DNA from: UBA1189 sp045654565
Lineage (GTDB): Bacteria > Bacteroidota > Bacteroidia > Bacteroidales > Bacteroidaceae
Assembly: GCA_045654565.1 (NCBI GenBank)
Contig: JAZONP010000221.1
Span: forward strand, 1-45,264
Length of the DNA stretch: 45,264 nt
Direction: 5' to 3'
The position numbers were made by a program, and so were the translations under genes. This document shows, piece after piece, positions 16,503-24,915 of this stretch (the first letter of the stretch is position 1; each line of letters begins with the position of its first letter). Below the pieces are notes generated by a model. That model ran no database searches, was not told where the DNA came from, and worked only from the letters and a program-made list of their open reading frames with translations.

Positions 16503-16909
16503 CAATCGTTATAAAAAGTATCGACACCATTGGCGAAGCCGCCCGGGAGTTCATTACCCAAATGGGCGATAGTAAGATATTTGCCTTCTATGGTGCCATG
16601 GGGGCTGGTAAGACCACCTTCGTGAAAGCCTTGTGCGAGGCTATGGGGGTGACCGACACGGTCAACTCGCCCACCTTTGCCATTGTCAACGAGTACGACA
16701 CCCCCTCGGGTCGCCCCATCTATCATTTTGACTTCTACCGCATCAAACGCCTCGCCGAGGTCTACGACATGGGCTACGAAGACTACTTCTACGGCTACGG
16801 CCTCTGCTTCATCGAGTGGCCCGAACTTGTCGAGGAACTGCTTCCAGAAGAGACGGTCAAGGTAACTATTGAGGAGCAACCCGATGGCGTGCGTTTGGTA
16901 AAGTGCTGA
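16499..16909 (+). CDS. tsaE: tRNA threonylcarbamoyladenosine biosynthesis ATPase TsaE
   Basis: TsaE is the P-loop ATPase that recycles the TsaBD complex during t6A37 modification of ANN-decoding tRNAs. The 136-aa protein has Walker A GAMGAGKTTFVKAL, the family segment VTDTVNSPTFAIVNEY, YHFDFYRIK and FIEWPELVEELLP. It overlaps porX by 4 bp, a pairing seen widely in Bacteroidota, and is closed by a terminator. Confidence 0.96.
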   Translation: MTIVIKSIDTIGEAAREFITQMGDSKIFAFYGAMGAGKTTFVKALCEAMGVTDTVNSPTFAIVNEYDTPSGRPIYHFDFYRIKRLAEVYDMGYEDYFYGYGLCFIEWPELVEELLPEETVKVTIEEQPDGVRLVKC

Positions 16910-16921
16910 GAAAATGTTAGG

Positions 16922-16947
16922 AAAGCGAGGAATTCTTCGCTTTTTTT
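16922..16947 (+). terminator. Rho-independent terminator after tsaE
   Basis: A 9-bp stem (16922-16930 with 16935-16943, one G-T pair) closes an AATT loop and runs into a T7 tract, 12 bp after the tsaE stop codon. Confidence 0.88.
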
Positions 16948-16949
16948 AC

Positions 16950-16957
16950 TAATTTTG
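16950..16957 (+). promoter_or_regulatory. Probable -7 box upstream of ftsX
   Basis: TAATTTTG at 16950-16957 matches TAnnTTTG, with TTCTTCGCTTTTTTTAC before it. No clear TTTG lies 19-21 bp upstream, so only half of the consensus is met. It abuts the tsaE terminator and is 64 bp from the ftsX start. Confidence 0.45.
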
Positions 16958-17020
16958 TGCCAACTTTGGGTGGAGTGTGTTCGTGCGTCTCCTAAAGTGG
17001 TTTTTTTATTGTAGGAAAAT

Positions 17021-17890
17021 ATGAAACAGAAGAAAAAGAGGGCAATCGATATTCAATTCATCACGGCGTGTATCAGCACTTCGCTGGTGTTGTTGTTGTT
17101 GGGCTCGGTGGTAATGGTGGTGCTTACAGCAGACCGATTGTCGGACCACGTGAGGGAGAACCTGGAGTTGTCGTTACTGCTCAATGATGAGGCTAAGCCG
17201 GAGGAAGTAAATCGTATCGTGCGCCATATAGATCTGCAGCGCTACGCCAAGGAAGTGCGCTATATCTCGAAGGAGGATATCTTGGCTGAGCAGACAGCAG
17301 AGATGGGTCTTGACCCGACGGAGTTTCTCGGCTACAACCCCTACACAGCTTCCATTGAGGTGAAGCTCAAGGCCGACTATGCCAATACGGACAGTATCAT
17401 TCCCATCAAGAATCGCTTGATGCGTTACTCACAGATACGAGAGATCTCCTATCCGAGCGAACTCATGGACAATGTGAACGAGAACATCCAGAAGATAAGC
17501 GCGCTGCTACTGGCACTAGCGTTGGCGCTATCGTTCATCTCGTTTGCCTTGATTAGCAATACCATCAAGCTTACCATTTACTCACAACGATTCTTACTGC
17601 ATACGATGAAGCTCGTGGGTGCGTCGTGGGGATTTATCCGGCGTCCGTTCCTAATACGTAATTTGGGCATTGGTATTGCCTCGGGCATTTTGGCTAACGG
17701 CATCATCGGTGGCGGCATCTACATGCTACTCAAGCACGAGCCGCAGCTGTCTCACCTCTTTACGATGCAGACATTGGGCATAGTAGGTGGTGCAGTGATG
17801 GTGTTTGGTGTGCTCATCACATTGCTGTGTGCCTACGCCTCTATCAATCGTTTCTTGCGTATGAAGGCGGGAGACTTGTATTATATTTAA
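17021..17890 (+). CDS. ftsX: FtsX-like cell division permease
   Basis: FtsX is the membrane partner of the FtsE ATPase and couples division to peptidoglycan hydrolysis. The 289-aa protein has an N-terminal transmembrane helix (STSLVLLLLGSVVMVVLTA), an extracytoplasmic domain (about 45-150) with ENLELSLLLNDEAKPEEVN, and three C-terminal membrane helices including LLALALALSFISFALISNTI and the MKLVGASWGFIRRPFL loop typical of FtsX. It heads a group that runs on to folK. No ftsE is nearby. Confidence 0.93.
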   Translation: MKQKKKRAIDIQFITACISTSLVLLLLGSVVMVVLTADRLSDHVRENLELSLLLNDEAKPEEVNRIVRHIDLQRYAKEVRYISKEDILAEQTAEMGLDPTEFLGYNPYTASIEVKLKADYANTDSIIPIKNRLMRYSQIREISYPSELMDNVNENIQKISALLLALALALSFISFALISNTIKLTIYSQRFLLHTMKLVGASWGFIRRPFLIRNLGIGIASGILANGIIGGGIYMLLKHEPQLSHLFTMQTLGIVGGAVMVFGVLITLLCAYASINRFLRMKAGDLYYI

Positions 17891-17923
17891 TTGAGAATTG
17901 AAAATTGAAAGTTAAACGTTAGA

Positions 17924-18030
17924 ATCATTTCGAGCAGCGAGAGACAATCTTTAGGTCGCCGTTAAGGCAATCTCGCGGAGTGCATTGGCAAAGTCCTAGC
18001 GCGAGATCCTTCGTTTCACTCAGGATGACA
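17924..18030. repeat. Probable interspersed palindromic repeat between ftsX and the DUF3098 gene
   Basis: The ends resemble an imperfect inverted repeat: TCATTTCGAGCAGCGAGAGA near 17925 against ATCCTTCGTTTCACTCAGGA to GATGAC near 18030, with CTCGCGG and GCGCGAGAT inside. This style (TCAT-C-GAGC-GCGAG to CTCAGGATGAC) is known from dispersed non-coding elements in many Bacteroidota. Just upstream, TTGAGAATTGAAAATTGA is a short direct repeat. No gene lies between 17891 and 18049. Confidence 0.55.
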
Positions 18031-18049
18031 GAAGAAAATAAAAAATGAC

Positions 18050-18292
18050 ATGAAAGAGAAATTTGCACTTGGAAAGGCCAACTTCATCCTTATTGCAATA
18101 GGGGTACTTATCATCATTGCAGGCCTGCTATTGATGACTGGCCCAAGTTCTACCGAGACACATTTTGAACCAGACATTTTCAGTACGCGTCGTGTTGTTG
18201 TGGCGCCTCTTGTATGTTTTGTAGGTTTTGTATTCATGATATTCGCTATCATGTTCAGATCAAAGGATCAAAAGAGTAATAACGAAGCGTGA
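18050..18292 (+). CDS. DUF3098 family small membrane protein
   Basis: This 80-aa protein has two membrane helices (FILIAIGVLIIIAGLLLM and VVVAPLVCFVGFVFMIFAIMF). The loop TGPSSTETHFEPDIFSTRR between them is the family's conserved part. Position between ftsX and uppP is the standard Bacteroidota arrangement. Its function is unknown, and the location suggests the cell envelope. Confidence 0.9.
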   Translation: MKEKFALGKANFILIAIGVLIIIAGLLLMTGPSSTETHFEPDIFSTRRVVVAPLVCFVGFVFMIFAIMFRSKDQKSNNEA

Positions 18293-18300
18293 TAGCAGCT

Positions 18301-19146
18301 ATGAATGTATTCGAGACTATTGTCATTGCTATCGTTGAGGGTTTGACTGAATTTCTCCCAGTCTCCTCTACGGGACATATGATTATTGCTCAGAACCTCT
18401 TGGGGGTGGAAAGTACCGATTTTGTGAAGGCTTTCACCTTCATCATCCAATTTGGCGCCATCCTCTCGGTTTTGGTACTTTACTGGAAGCGCTTCTTCCA
18501 GCTTAATCGTACACCGCTTCCCAATGGGACATCGTGGGTGAAGCAGTTCCTTCATAAGTATAACTTCTATTGGAAACTCTTCATCGCCTTCATTCCTGCA
18601 GCCGTATTTGGGTTGCTCTTCAGTGATGCCATTGATGCCATGCTCGAAAAAGTCGAGGTGGTGGCTGTGACATTGATTCTGGGTGGTGTATTTATGCTCT
18701 TCTGCGATCGAATCTTTAATAAGGGAAGCGAGAAGACTGAACTCACCGAAAAACGTGCCTTCATGGTGGGCCTTTTTCAGTGTATCTCGATGATTCCTGG
18801 TGTGTCACGCTCAATGGCGACTATCGTAGGCGGTATGTCGCAACGCTTGACGCGCAAAGCGGCTGCTGAGTTTTCTTTCTTTTTGGCTGTGCCGACAATG
18901 TTGGCTGCTACTGTGTATAAGGTATACGACTTGGTCAAGGAGGGTGGCATGGAGATTATCACCGATAACCTCTCGACGCTCTTGATTGGTAATGCTGTGG
19001 CTTTCATTGTAGCGTTGCTAGCCATCAAATTCTTCATTGGTTTTGTGACCAAGTATGGTTTCAAGGCTTTCGGCTGGTATCGTATTCTTGTGGGTGCACT
19101 TATCTTGGGACTAGTTTTTACAGGACATAACTTAACCATCGTCTAA
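18301..19146 (+). CDS. uppP: Undecaprenyl-diphosphatase
   Basis: This integral membrane enzyme dephosphorylates undecaprenyl diphosphate to recycle the lipid carrier for peptidoglycan and surface glycans. The family's two conserved regions are present: EGLTEFLPVSSTGHMII and PGVSRSMATIVGGM. About eight hydrophobic segments are visible. I start at the ATG at 18301 (MNVFETIVIAIVEG, 281 aa), though a GTG at 18289 overlapping the DUF3098 stop codon is in frame. The stop overlaps the truB start (TAATG). Confidence 0.95.
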   Translation: MNVFETIVIAIVEGLTEFLPVSSTGHMIIAQNLLGVESTDFVKAFTFIIQFGAILSVLVLYWKRFFQLNRTPLPNGTSWVKQFLHKYNFYWKLFIAFIPAAVFGLLFSDAIDAMLEKVEVVAVTLILGGVFMLFCDRIFNKGSEKTELTEKRAFMVGLFQCISMIPGVSRSMATIVGGMSQRLTRKAAAEFSFFLAVPTMLAATVYKVYDLVKEGGMEIITDNLSTLLIGNAVAFIVALLAIKFFIGFVTKYGFKAFGWYRILVGALILGLVFTGHNLTIV

Positions 19147-19853
19147 TGGATTTTAAAGCAGGAGAGATACTCTGTATCAATAAACCCTATACGTGGACCT
19201 CGTTTGCCGTGGTGAACAAGGTTCGTTATCTGTTGTGTCGTAAGATTGGAGTGAAGAAACTAAAGGTGGGGCATACCGGAACGCTTGATCCTTTGGCTAC
19301 AGGTGTGATGATACTCTGCACTGGTAAGGCTACTAAGCGTATTGAAGAGTTTCAGTATCAAACCAAAGAGTATGTAGCTCACATTCGTTTAGGAGCTACT
19401 ACGCCGTCGTATGATTTGGAGAAACCTATCGATGCGACTTATCCCACCGAGCATATTACCTCTGAATTGGTTGAGGAAACTTTGAAAGGATTCATTGGAA
19501 CCATTGAACAGGTGCCCCCTTCGTTCTCAGCTTGCATGGTTGATGGAAAGCGTGCCTACGAATTGGCCCGTAAAGGTGAGGAGGTGCAGCTCAAGGCTAA
19601 GACGCTCGTTATTGACGAGATTGAACTTGTGGAGTGTAATCTTCCTGATATTGTCATTCGTGTTGTATGTAGCAAGGGTACTTACATCCGTGCTTTGGCT
19701 CGCGATATCGGTGAGGCGTTGAAGAGCGGTGCCCATCTCACTGGGTTGGAACGAACTAGAGTGGGAGAAACCACGCTTGGCGACTGCATGAGTATCGAAG
19801 AGTTCACTGAATGGTTGGAAAGCATAGAGGTGGATGAGACTTCTGAGAATTAA
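19146..19853 (+). CDS. truB: tRNA pseudouridine(55) synthase TruB
   Basis: TruB converts U55 in the T-loop of tRNAs to pseudouridine. The catalytic aspartate is D48 in GHTGTLDPLATGVM. Other family motifs are KEYVAHIRLG, PPSFSACMVDGKRAYELAR and CSKGTYIRALARDIGE. At 235 aa it is a short, core-only form without a long C-terminal PUA domain. It overlaps uppP by one base and is 30 bp from queA. Confidence 0.96.
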   Translation: MDFKAGEILCINKPYTWTSFAVVNKVRYLLCRKIGVKKLKVGHTGTLDPLATGVMILCTGKATKRIEEFQYQTKEYVAHIRLGATTPSYDLEKPIDATYPTEHITSELVEETLKGFIGTIEQVPPSFSACMVDGKRAYELARKGEEVQLKAKTLVIDEIELVECNLPDIVIRVVCSKGTYIRALARDIGEALKSGAHLTGLERTRVGETTLGDCMSIEEFTEWLESIEVDETSEN

Positions 19854-19883
19854 CCCCGAAAACAAATAATAAAACGTCATAAT

Positions 19884-20936
19884 ATGAAATTATCACAATT
19901 TAAATTCAATCTTCCCGAAGAACGTATTGCTATGGAACCTACTTTTCATCGTGATGATGCAAAATTAATGGTAGTACATAAGAATACGGGTGAGATAGAA
20001 CATCGTCTTTTCAAGGATGTACTTGAATACTTTGACGAGGGAGATGCCTTCCTCTTCAACGACACAAAGGTGTTCCCAGCCCGTCTCTTTGGAAATAAGG
20101 AGAAAACTGGTGCCCGTATTGAGGTGTTCTTGTTGCGTGAACTCAACGAGGAGTTCCGCCTGTGGGATGTGCTTGTGGATCCTGCACGTAAAATACGTAT
20201 TGGAAATAAACTTTACTTTGGAGACGATGAGGCTATGGTGGCTGAAGTGATTGACAACACCACATCTCGTGGTCGTACCCTGCGCTTTCTCTACGATGGC
20301 TCGCATGATGAGTTTAAGGAGGCGCTCTATGCTCTTGGTGTAGCTCCGCTCCCTTACTATATCAATCGTGAGGCGAATGAAGATGATTTTACCCGTTTCC
20401 AGACTATCTATGCCAAGCATGAGGGGGCTGTGACTGCTCCTGCGGCAGGAATCCATTTTAGCCGTGAGCTGATGAAACGTATGGAAATTAAGGGTGTAGA
20501 GTCTGCATATGTGACTATGCACATTGGACAAGGTAACTTCCGTGATATTGATGTTGAAGACCTTACCAAACATAAGACCGATTCGGAGCAGATGTTTGTA
20601 GAACGTGAGGCTACGGAGATTGTCAACGGTGCTAAAGAGAAGGGACACAAGGTGTGTGCTGTAGGAACGTCGGTGATGCGAGTATTGGAAACTGCCGTAG
20701 GCGCTGATGGTCGTTTGAAGGAGTATGAGGGCTGGACCAGCAAGTTTATCTTCCCCCCATACGATTTCCGTTTTGCTGATGCGCTCATCACCAATTTCCA
20801 CATGCCATACTCTACCATGCTCATGCTTACTGCAGCCTATGGTGGTTATGACAATGTGATGCACGCCTATGATGTGGCATTAGAGAATGACTATCGCTTT
20901 GGCGCTTATGGTGATGCTATGCTTATCATCGACTGA
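19884..20936 (+). CDS. queA: S-adenosylmethionine:tRNA ribosyltransferase-isomerase QueA
   Basis: QueA transfers the ribosyl part of SAM to preQ1 in tRNA to make epoxyqueuosine. Signatures are the N-terminal FKFNLPEERIAMEP, FLFNDTKVFPARLFG, APAAGIHFSRELM, THIGQG-type YVTMHIGQGNFRDI, and the C-terminal LITNFHMPYSTMLMLTAA with YRFGAYGDAMLI. At 350 aa it is full length. Its stop codon overlaps the folK start (TGATG). Confidence 0.96.
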   Translation: MKLSQFKFNLPEERIAMEPTFHRDDAKLMVVHKNTGEIEHRLFKDVLEYFDEGDAFLFNDTKVFPARLFGNKEKTGARIEVFLLRELNEEFRLWDVLVDPARKIRIGNKLYFGDDEAMVAEVIDNTTSRGRTLRFLYDGSHDEFKEALYALGVAPLPYYINREANEDDFTRFQTIYAKHEGAVTAPAAGIHFSRELMKRMEIKGVESAYVTMHIGQGNFRDIDVEDLTKHKTDSEQMFVEREATEIVNGAKEKGHKVCAVGTSVMRVLETAVGADGRLKEYEGWTSKFIFPPYDFRFADALITNFHMPYSTMLMLTAAYGGYDNVMHAYDVALENDYRFGAYGDAMLIID

Positions 20937-21358
20937 TGAAGGCATATCTTGGTATAGGTACTAACTTGGGCGATCGTAGAGACAATCTGATTCGTGCGAT
21001 CGAACTCATAAACGAGCAGGCAGGCCATGTGCTTGCTTGCTCGTCATTTATGGAAACCGAACCATGGGGTTTTGTCTCTGATAACGCATTTCTCAATGCT
21101 GTGGTGGAGATTGACACACCCTGCTCTCCTCATGAACTGCTCTGTATCACTCAAGAGATAGAGCGCGAAATGGGGCGTGCCCATAAGAGCATCAACGGTA
21201 ATTACTCCGATCGCATCATAGATATTGACATCATACTCTATGGAGATGAGGAAATCAATGAACCAGACCTCATAGTCCCTCATCCTCTAATGTGGCAGCG
21301 AGACTTCGTTTACGAACCATTGCTGGAGATTGCTCCGCACTTGAAGAGGATGGTATAA
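20936..21358 (+). CDS. folK: 2-amino-4-hydroxy-6-hydroxymethyldihydropteridine pyrophosphokinase
   Basis: FolK transfers pyrophosphate from ATP to 6-hydroxymethyl-dihydropterin in folate synthesis. The 140-aa protein shows AYLGIGTNLGDRRDNL, ETEPWGF, RIIDIDIILYGDEEI (the metal-binding aspartates) and LIVPHPLMWQRDFVYEPL. It ends the ftsX-folK group and is followed by a strong hairpin. Confidence 0.95.
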   Translation: MKAYLGIGTNLGDRRDNLIRAIELINEQAGHVLACSSFMETEPWGFVSDNAFLNAVVEIDTPCSPHELLCITQEIEREMGRAHKSINGNYSDRIIDIDIILYGDEEINEPDLIVPHPLMWQRDFVYEPLLEIAPHLKRMV

Positions 21359-21403
21359 ATGAAAAGGGATGATTGCAATCAGTAGCTGAAGATATATAAC
21401 GAA

Positions 21404-21433
21404 ACAGGGCATCGACAATAGTCGATGCCCTGT
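21404..21433. terminator. Convergent terminator between folK and the histone-like gene
   Basis: A perfect 13-bp stem (21404-21416 with 21421-21433) closes an AATA loop. It sits between the ends of convergent genes. Neither flank has a long T-tract, so termination strength is uncertain. Confidence 0.75.
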
Positions 21434-21453
21434 GTGCTTCAAGCAGGATAATA

Positions 21454-21627
21454 TTACTTCGCTGCCTCGAGAGAAGCCTTGCGGAACTCCTTCATCATCT
21501 TCTCAAGTTCGAGAGATGCCTTACGAGCGCGAGTGCCGGCAGCCTTGTTACCCTTTTCTACTTGGAGAGCTGCGTCTGTAGCGAAAGCAGCATACTTTTC
21601 CTGGATTTTTTCAACGAGTTCTTTCAT
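21454..21627 (-). CDS. Small histone H1-like DNA-binding protein
   Basis: The 57-aa protein reads MKELVEKIQEKYAAFATDAA at the start, then GNKAAGTRARKASLELEKMM, and ends in RKASLEAAK. It is Lys/Ala/Glu-rich, mainly helical, and matches the pattern of Bacteroidota histone-H1-family proteins, which are thought to bind nucleic acid non-specifically. The conserved GNKAAGTRARKAS centre supports this. The start is the ATG (CAT at 21625-21627). The upstream 100 bp is AT-rich and is probably its promoter. Confidence 0.88.
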   Translation of the reverse strand: MKELVEKIQEKYAAFATDAALQVEKGNKAAGTRARKASLELEKMMKEFRKASLEAAK

Positions 21628-21729
21628 ATTCTCTTAGTTTTAAGTTGATTTTCGCTTGCAAATATAGTAAAAATCAAGATATTGCAAGCATTTTTGAAAA
21701 AAAAATCAAGGGAAGAGGCTTTTTTTTCA

Positions 21730-24700
21730 TCACATAGCTCTAAAACCACCGCCAAAACCGCCTCCAAAGCCCATTCCAGGGCCTCCCATAGGCACTCCGC
21801 CACCTCTTGCCGGAGGCATCGGAGGACGTTCACCATTAAGCATCGGCGGCATCGCTCCTTCGGGTTGTGGATAGACTCCACTTCCCTTGTTAGCGCGAGC
21901 CTCCTTACGTGACTCCTTGTCACCGAAGAGGTTGAGCTTGTAGATGAAGTGTACCATGAAGTAGCTATTTATCGTGTTGTACCACGTGTCGCTACGCATG
22001 GTAGCATTTACGATGCGGCTCACGTTGCTCTGCTGTCCTAGGATATCATAGAACTGTATGCTTACGGTAGCGGCATTCTGTGCGAGGAAGCTTTTCGATA
22101 CTTGGGCATTCCAGATGAGTTCATCGGTGTTGAACTCGGGGTCGCTGAATCCACGACGGCTGTTCATGCCGATGTCTGATGATATCTTGACATTCCACCA
22201 AGGGAGCTGAATATTGGTTGATGGACCATATGAGAAGATGTAGGTGTCACGATTGGCTGTGGGCTGCAGGTTGTTGCGGGCGCGGTTGTAGTTGAGTGAC
22301 CCTTGCAGTGTGATTTCAAGCCAGTCGTTCTGATAGGTCCCCGACAGACGTTCCGAGAGGGTTACAGAGCGCGTTGCTGCTAGCGGAAAATTGTTATCTA
22401 CATTCTTGGTACGCACGTAGCCTTCTTGGTAGTTATAGTTTGCATTGGTCGACGAACTTACCTTGTAGCGTTGGTTGGGCAGAGCGGTATTATAGGCGAT
22501 GCCTGCACCGGCACTCCAGTTGCTCCACCACCCGTCTAGGTTGGTAGGTTGTGATTCTCGTCCACCTGTCTCCTCATTATAGGTAATCTTGTTGACAATG
22601 CTGTTCAGTGTGTTGTTGAGTCGAAGGTTGGCCGATATATTCTGCAGTCGCTCCACGTTGAAGTCTTGGAACTGTACGTTGAGGCTGTTGTTGAATGTTG
22701 GCTTCAACCCAGGGTTACCCTTGGTGATGTTTAGTGGGTCGCTATCATCGGTGATGGGGAGTAGGTCGGTCATCGAGGGCTGACTACTTCGCCCACGGTA
22801 GTTGATGCGCAGGCTCGTCTGTTTACTCCAGCGGTAGCGGAAGTTCATCGTAGGGGTGAAGTTGAAGACCGTACGCATAGTATCTATGTTGTATCCCATG
22901 TACTGATAGTTCATCTTGCTATGTTGGGGCAAGAGGGTGAATCCCACGTTCATGTTGTACTTATCTCGTATGAGGCGTAGCTGTGCCGTGATATCGTGAT
23001 CCATATTCTCATAGGTAGCAAAGCGGCTCAACTCTTCGCTGCGGTAACGCTCGTAGTCATCAGGCAGTATCCACTCGGGGAGGCTCCAATCATCAAGCAC
23101 ATCGGGGAGGTTATAGGTAGAGCGATCGTTGTTGTTGTAACGATAGCTGAACTGGTAACTGAGCTGTAGGAAGGTGGCAGTCCACAACGGCTCGCTCCAC
23201 ATGATGCGGGTATTGTAGTTATAGGTCTTTGAGGGAGTGGTGTTGTAGCGATTGATAGTAGAGGTACTGTCGTTTCGGTAGAAACGGGTAAACGAGGTGG
23301 AGTTTGAGAAGCTCTCGCTCGTGCTGTATCCTCCGTTGAGGGTAAGGGTGAGGTTGCGTCCTTCAGAGTTGAACTTACGGTTTATCTGTAGACGGCCGTT
23401 GACCGAGGTACTCTCACTGCCTCCTGCCGATTGGCGGCTATTGTAGTTGATGCGGCTCTCGTCTGTCCATGCAGAGTCCAAAGGCTCGTAGCCCTCCTCG
23501 GTATAGTTCTCTTCGATTGTCTCATACGGGTCTTTATCAAATGTTGCCGATAGGTTGTTTGAGGCGTTGTTTGACTTCGAGTACGATACACTGGGACGGA
23601 AGATGATGTCTGTCATCGTATCGGGTCGCCACTCAAGTCTCAGATCGGCATTCAGGCGCAAACTCTCGTTGTTGGATCGGTTGCGGCTGTTCGAGAACGA
23701 GTTGTTGCTTCCCTTTTCAAGGAATGTCTCCGATGCTGTCTGGCTCTGTACGTCCGAGTCGTTGTGGAAGAAGCGTACGCCACCACCTATTTGGAACTGA
23801 TACTTATTCCTCTCCACCTCTTCTCCCAGATTCTTGGCCAGTGAGAATCCGCCCATCGAACTTTGTGTCATGCCGTTACCACCACGACCACCACGACCAA
23901 ATCCTCTGTCGTTGACATTATTGGTAGAGAGTATCACCGAGTAGTGCTCATTCTCTTTGAATCGGTTTACCATTCCTTTTACGGTGTAGAGGTTATGTAT
24001 GTCATAGGCTGTCCTCTGTGTAGGGCGTCCGTAGCCAAGGTCGATGTTTGAGAACCATCCCTTCTTGGCATCCTCTTTTACGGTGAGGTCAAGCACCAAC
24101 TCCTCTTCGCCATCGTCGATACCTGTAATCTCTGCCAGGTCGCTCTTCTTCTCGTAGCTCTTCACCTTCTTCACCATACTGGCTGGGAGGTTCTTCATCG
24201 CGATGGATTTGTCCTCCGAGAAAAACTCTTTTCCATCTACGAGAATCTTCGATACGGTCTTACCATTATAGGTCACGGTACCATCTTCAGCGACTTCGTA
24301 ACCCGGTAACTTGCGGATGAGTTCTTCGAGCATTGATCCCTCGGCTACGCGGAAGGTCTCGGCATTGAAGATTACCGTATCCTCCGATACCTGTACTTGT
24401 GCCATCTGTGCTTCGATGACTGCCTCCTTCAAGAGTAGCGCATCAGTCTTCAGACGGATGGAGTCGAGACGTATACGGCGCGTGTCCTCTACCACGGTGA
24501 AGTTGCGATATTCATCACCATAGCCCACAAACGATACCTTTACGGTATAGTTTCCCTTCGGTAATCGGCTTTCGAGTTCGAATAGTCCCTTGAAGTCTGT
24601 TGTGGCACCCGAGAGGAATGTGCTATCGGGCATGCTCAGCAGCTGAATGGTGGCAGCGATGATGGGTTCTGTCGTCTCATAGTCGGTGACATCTCCCGTC

Positions 24701-24780
24701 ACCTTCACCTTTTTGTCTTGGGCAAGAGCTATGCCCATGTGGCAGATTGCCAAGGCAAGCAGGAGGATTTTTTTCTTCAT
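21730..24780 (-). CDS. TonB-dependent-receptor-like outer membrane beta-barrel protein
   Basis: This 1016-aa outer-membrane protein begins with a signal peptide (MKKKILLLALAICHMGIALA). A carboxypeptidase-regulatory-like domain follows (about 24-110, with VTGDVTDYETTEPIIAATIQ, TDFKGLFELES and YTVKVSFVGYGDE). Next is a plug-like region (about 120-225, with LRLKTDALL, LIRKLPGYEVAEDGTVTYNG and KILVDGKEFFSEDK), then a large Tyr/Asn/Ser-rich barrel (about 240-975). I see no clear TonB box. The last 45 residues are rich in Gly, Met and Pro (GGPGMGFGGGFGGGFRAM), which is odd for a barrel whose last strand normally ends in an aromatic. The substrate is unknown. A ROK sugar kinase lies next to it. Confidence 0.88.
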   Translation of the reverse strand: MKKKILLLALAICHMGIALAQDKKVKVTGDVTDYETTEPIIAATIQLLSMPDSTFLSGATTDFKGLFELESRLPKGNYTVKVSFVGYGDEYRNFTVVEDTRRIRLDSIRLKTDALLLKEAVIEAQMAQVQVSEDTVIFNAETFRVAEGSMLEELIRKLPGYEVAEDGTVTYNGKTVSKILVDGKEFFSEDKSIAMKNLPASMVKKVKSYEKKSDLAEITGIDDGEEELVLDLTVKEDAKKGWFSNIDLGYGRPTQRTAYDIHNLYTVKGMVNRFKENEHYSVILSTNNVNDRGFGRGGRGGNGMTQSSMGGFSLAKNLGEEVERNKYQFQIGGGVRFFHNDSDVQSQTASETFLEKGSNNSFSNSRNRSNNESLRLNADLRLEWRPDTMTDIIFRPSVSYSKSNNASNNLSATFDKDPYETIEENYTEEGYEPLDSAWTDESRINYNSRQSAGGSESTSVNGRLQINRKFNSEGRNLTLTLNGGYSTSESFSNSTSFTRFYRNDSTSTINRYNTTPSKTYNYNTRIMWSEPLWTATFLQLSYQFSYRYNNNDRSTYNLPDVLDDWSLPEWILPDDYERYRSEELSRFATYENMDHDITAQLRLIRDKYNMNVGFTLLPQHSKMNYQYMGYNIDTMRTVFNFTPTMNFRYRWSKQTSLRINYRGRSSQPSMTDLLPITDDSDPLNITKGNPGLKPTFNNSLNVQFQDFNVERLQNISANLRLNNTLNSIVNKITYNEETGGRESQPTNLDGWWSNWSAGAGIAYNTALPNQRYKVSSSTNANYNYQEGYVRTKNVDNNFPLAATRSVTLSERLSGTYQNDWLEITLQGSLNYNRARNNLQPTANRDTYIFSYGPSTNIQLPWWNVKISSDIGMNSRRGFSDPEFNTDELIWNAQVSKSFLAQNAATVSIQFYDILGQQSNVSRIVNATMRSDTWYNTINSYFMVHFIYKLNLFGDKESRKEARANKGSGVYPQPEGAMPPMLNGERPPMPPARGGGVPMGGPGMGFGGGFGGGFRAM

Positions 24781-24858
24781 ATAATATATGTGGTATAGGT
24801 TTTATTGGGTATATAAGTAGAAGACTTCGTCGTGTGAAAAAGGTTTAATCTTTGACCT

Positions 24859-24894
24859 AAAAAAAAGCATGCATCTCATATGAGGTGCATGCTT
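24859..24894 (-). terminator. Rho-independent terminator after the ROK kinase gene
   Basis: A 15-bp stem (24865-24879 with 24880-24894, tight loop, one G-T pair) is followed on the minus strand by a T8 tract (plus-strand A run from 24859). It separates the kinase gene from the outer-membrane receptor gene. Confidence 0.88.
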
Positions 24895-24915
24895 CTGGTT
24901 TCTATACTATAGCTC

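Noticed and set aside
19965..20864. 299-aa minus-strand open frame inside queA
   Set aside because: The plus-strand frame is an unmistakable full-length QueA. The antisense frame is a coincidental shadow without domains.
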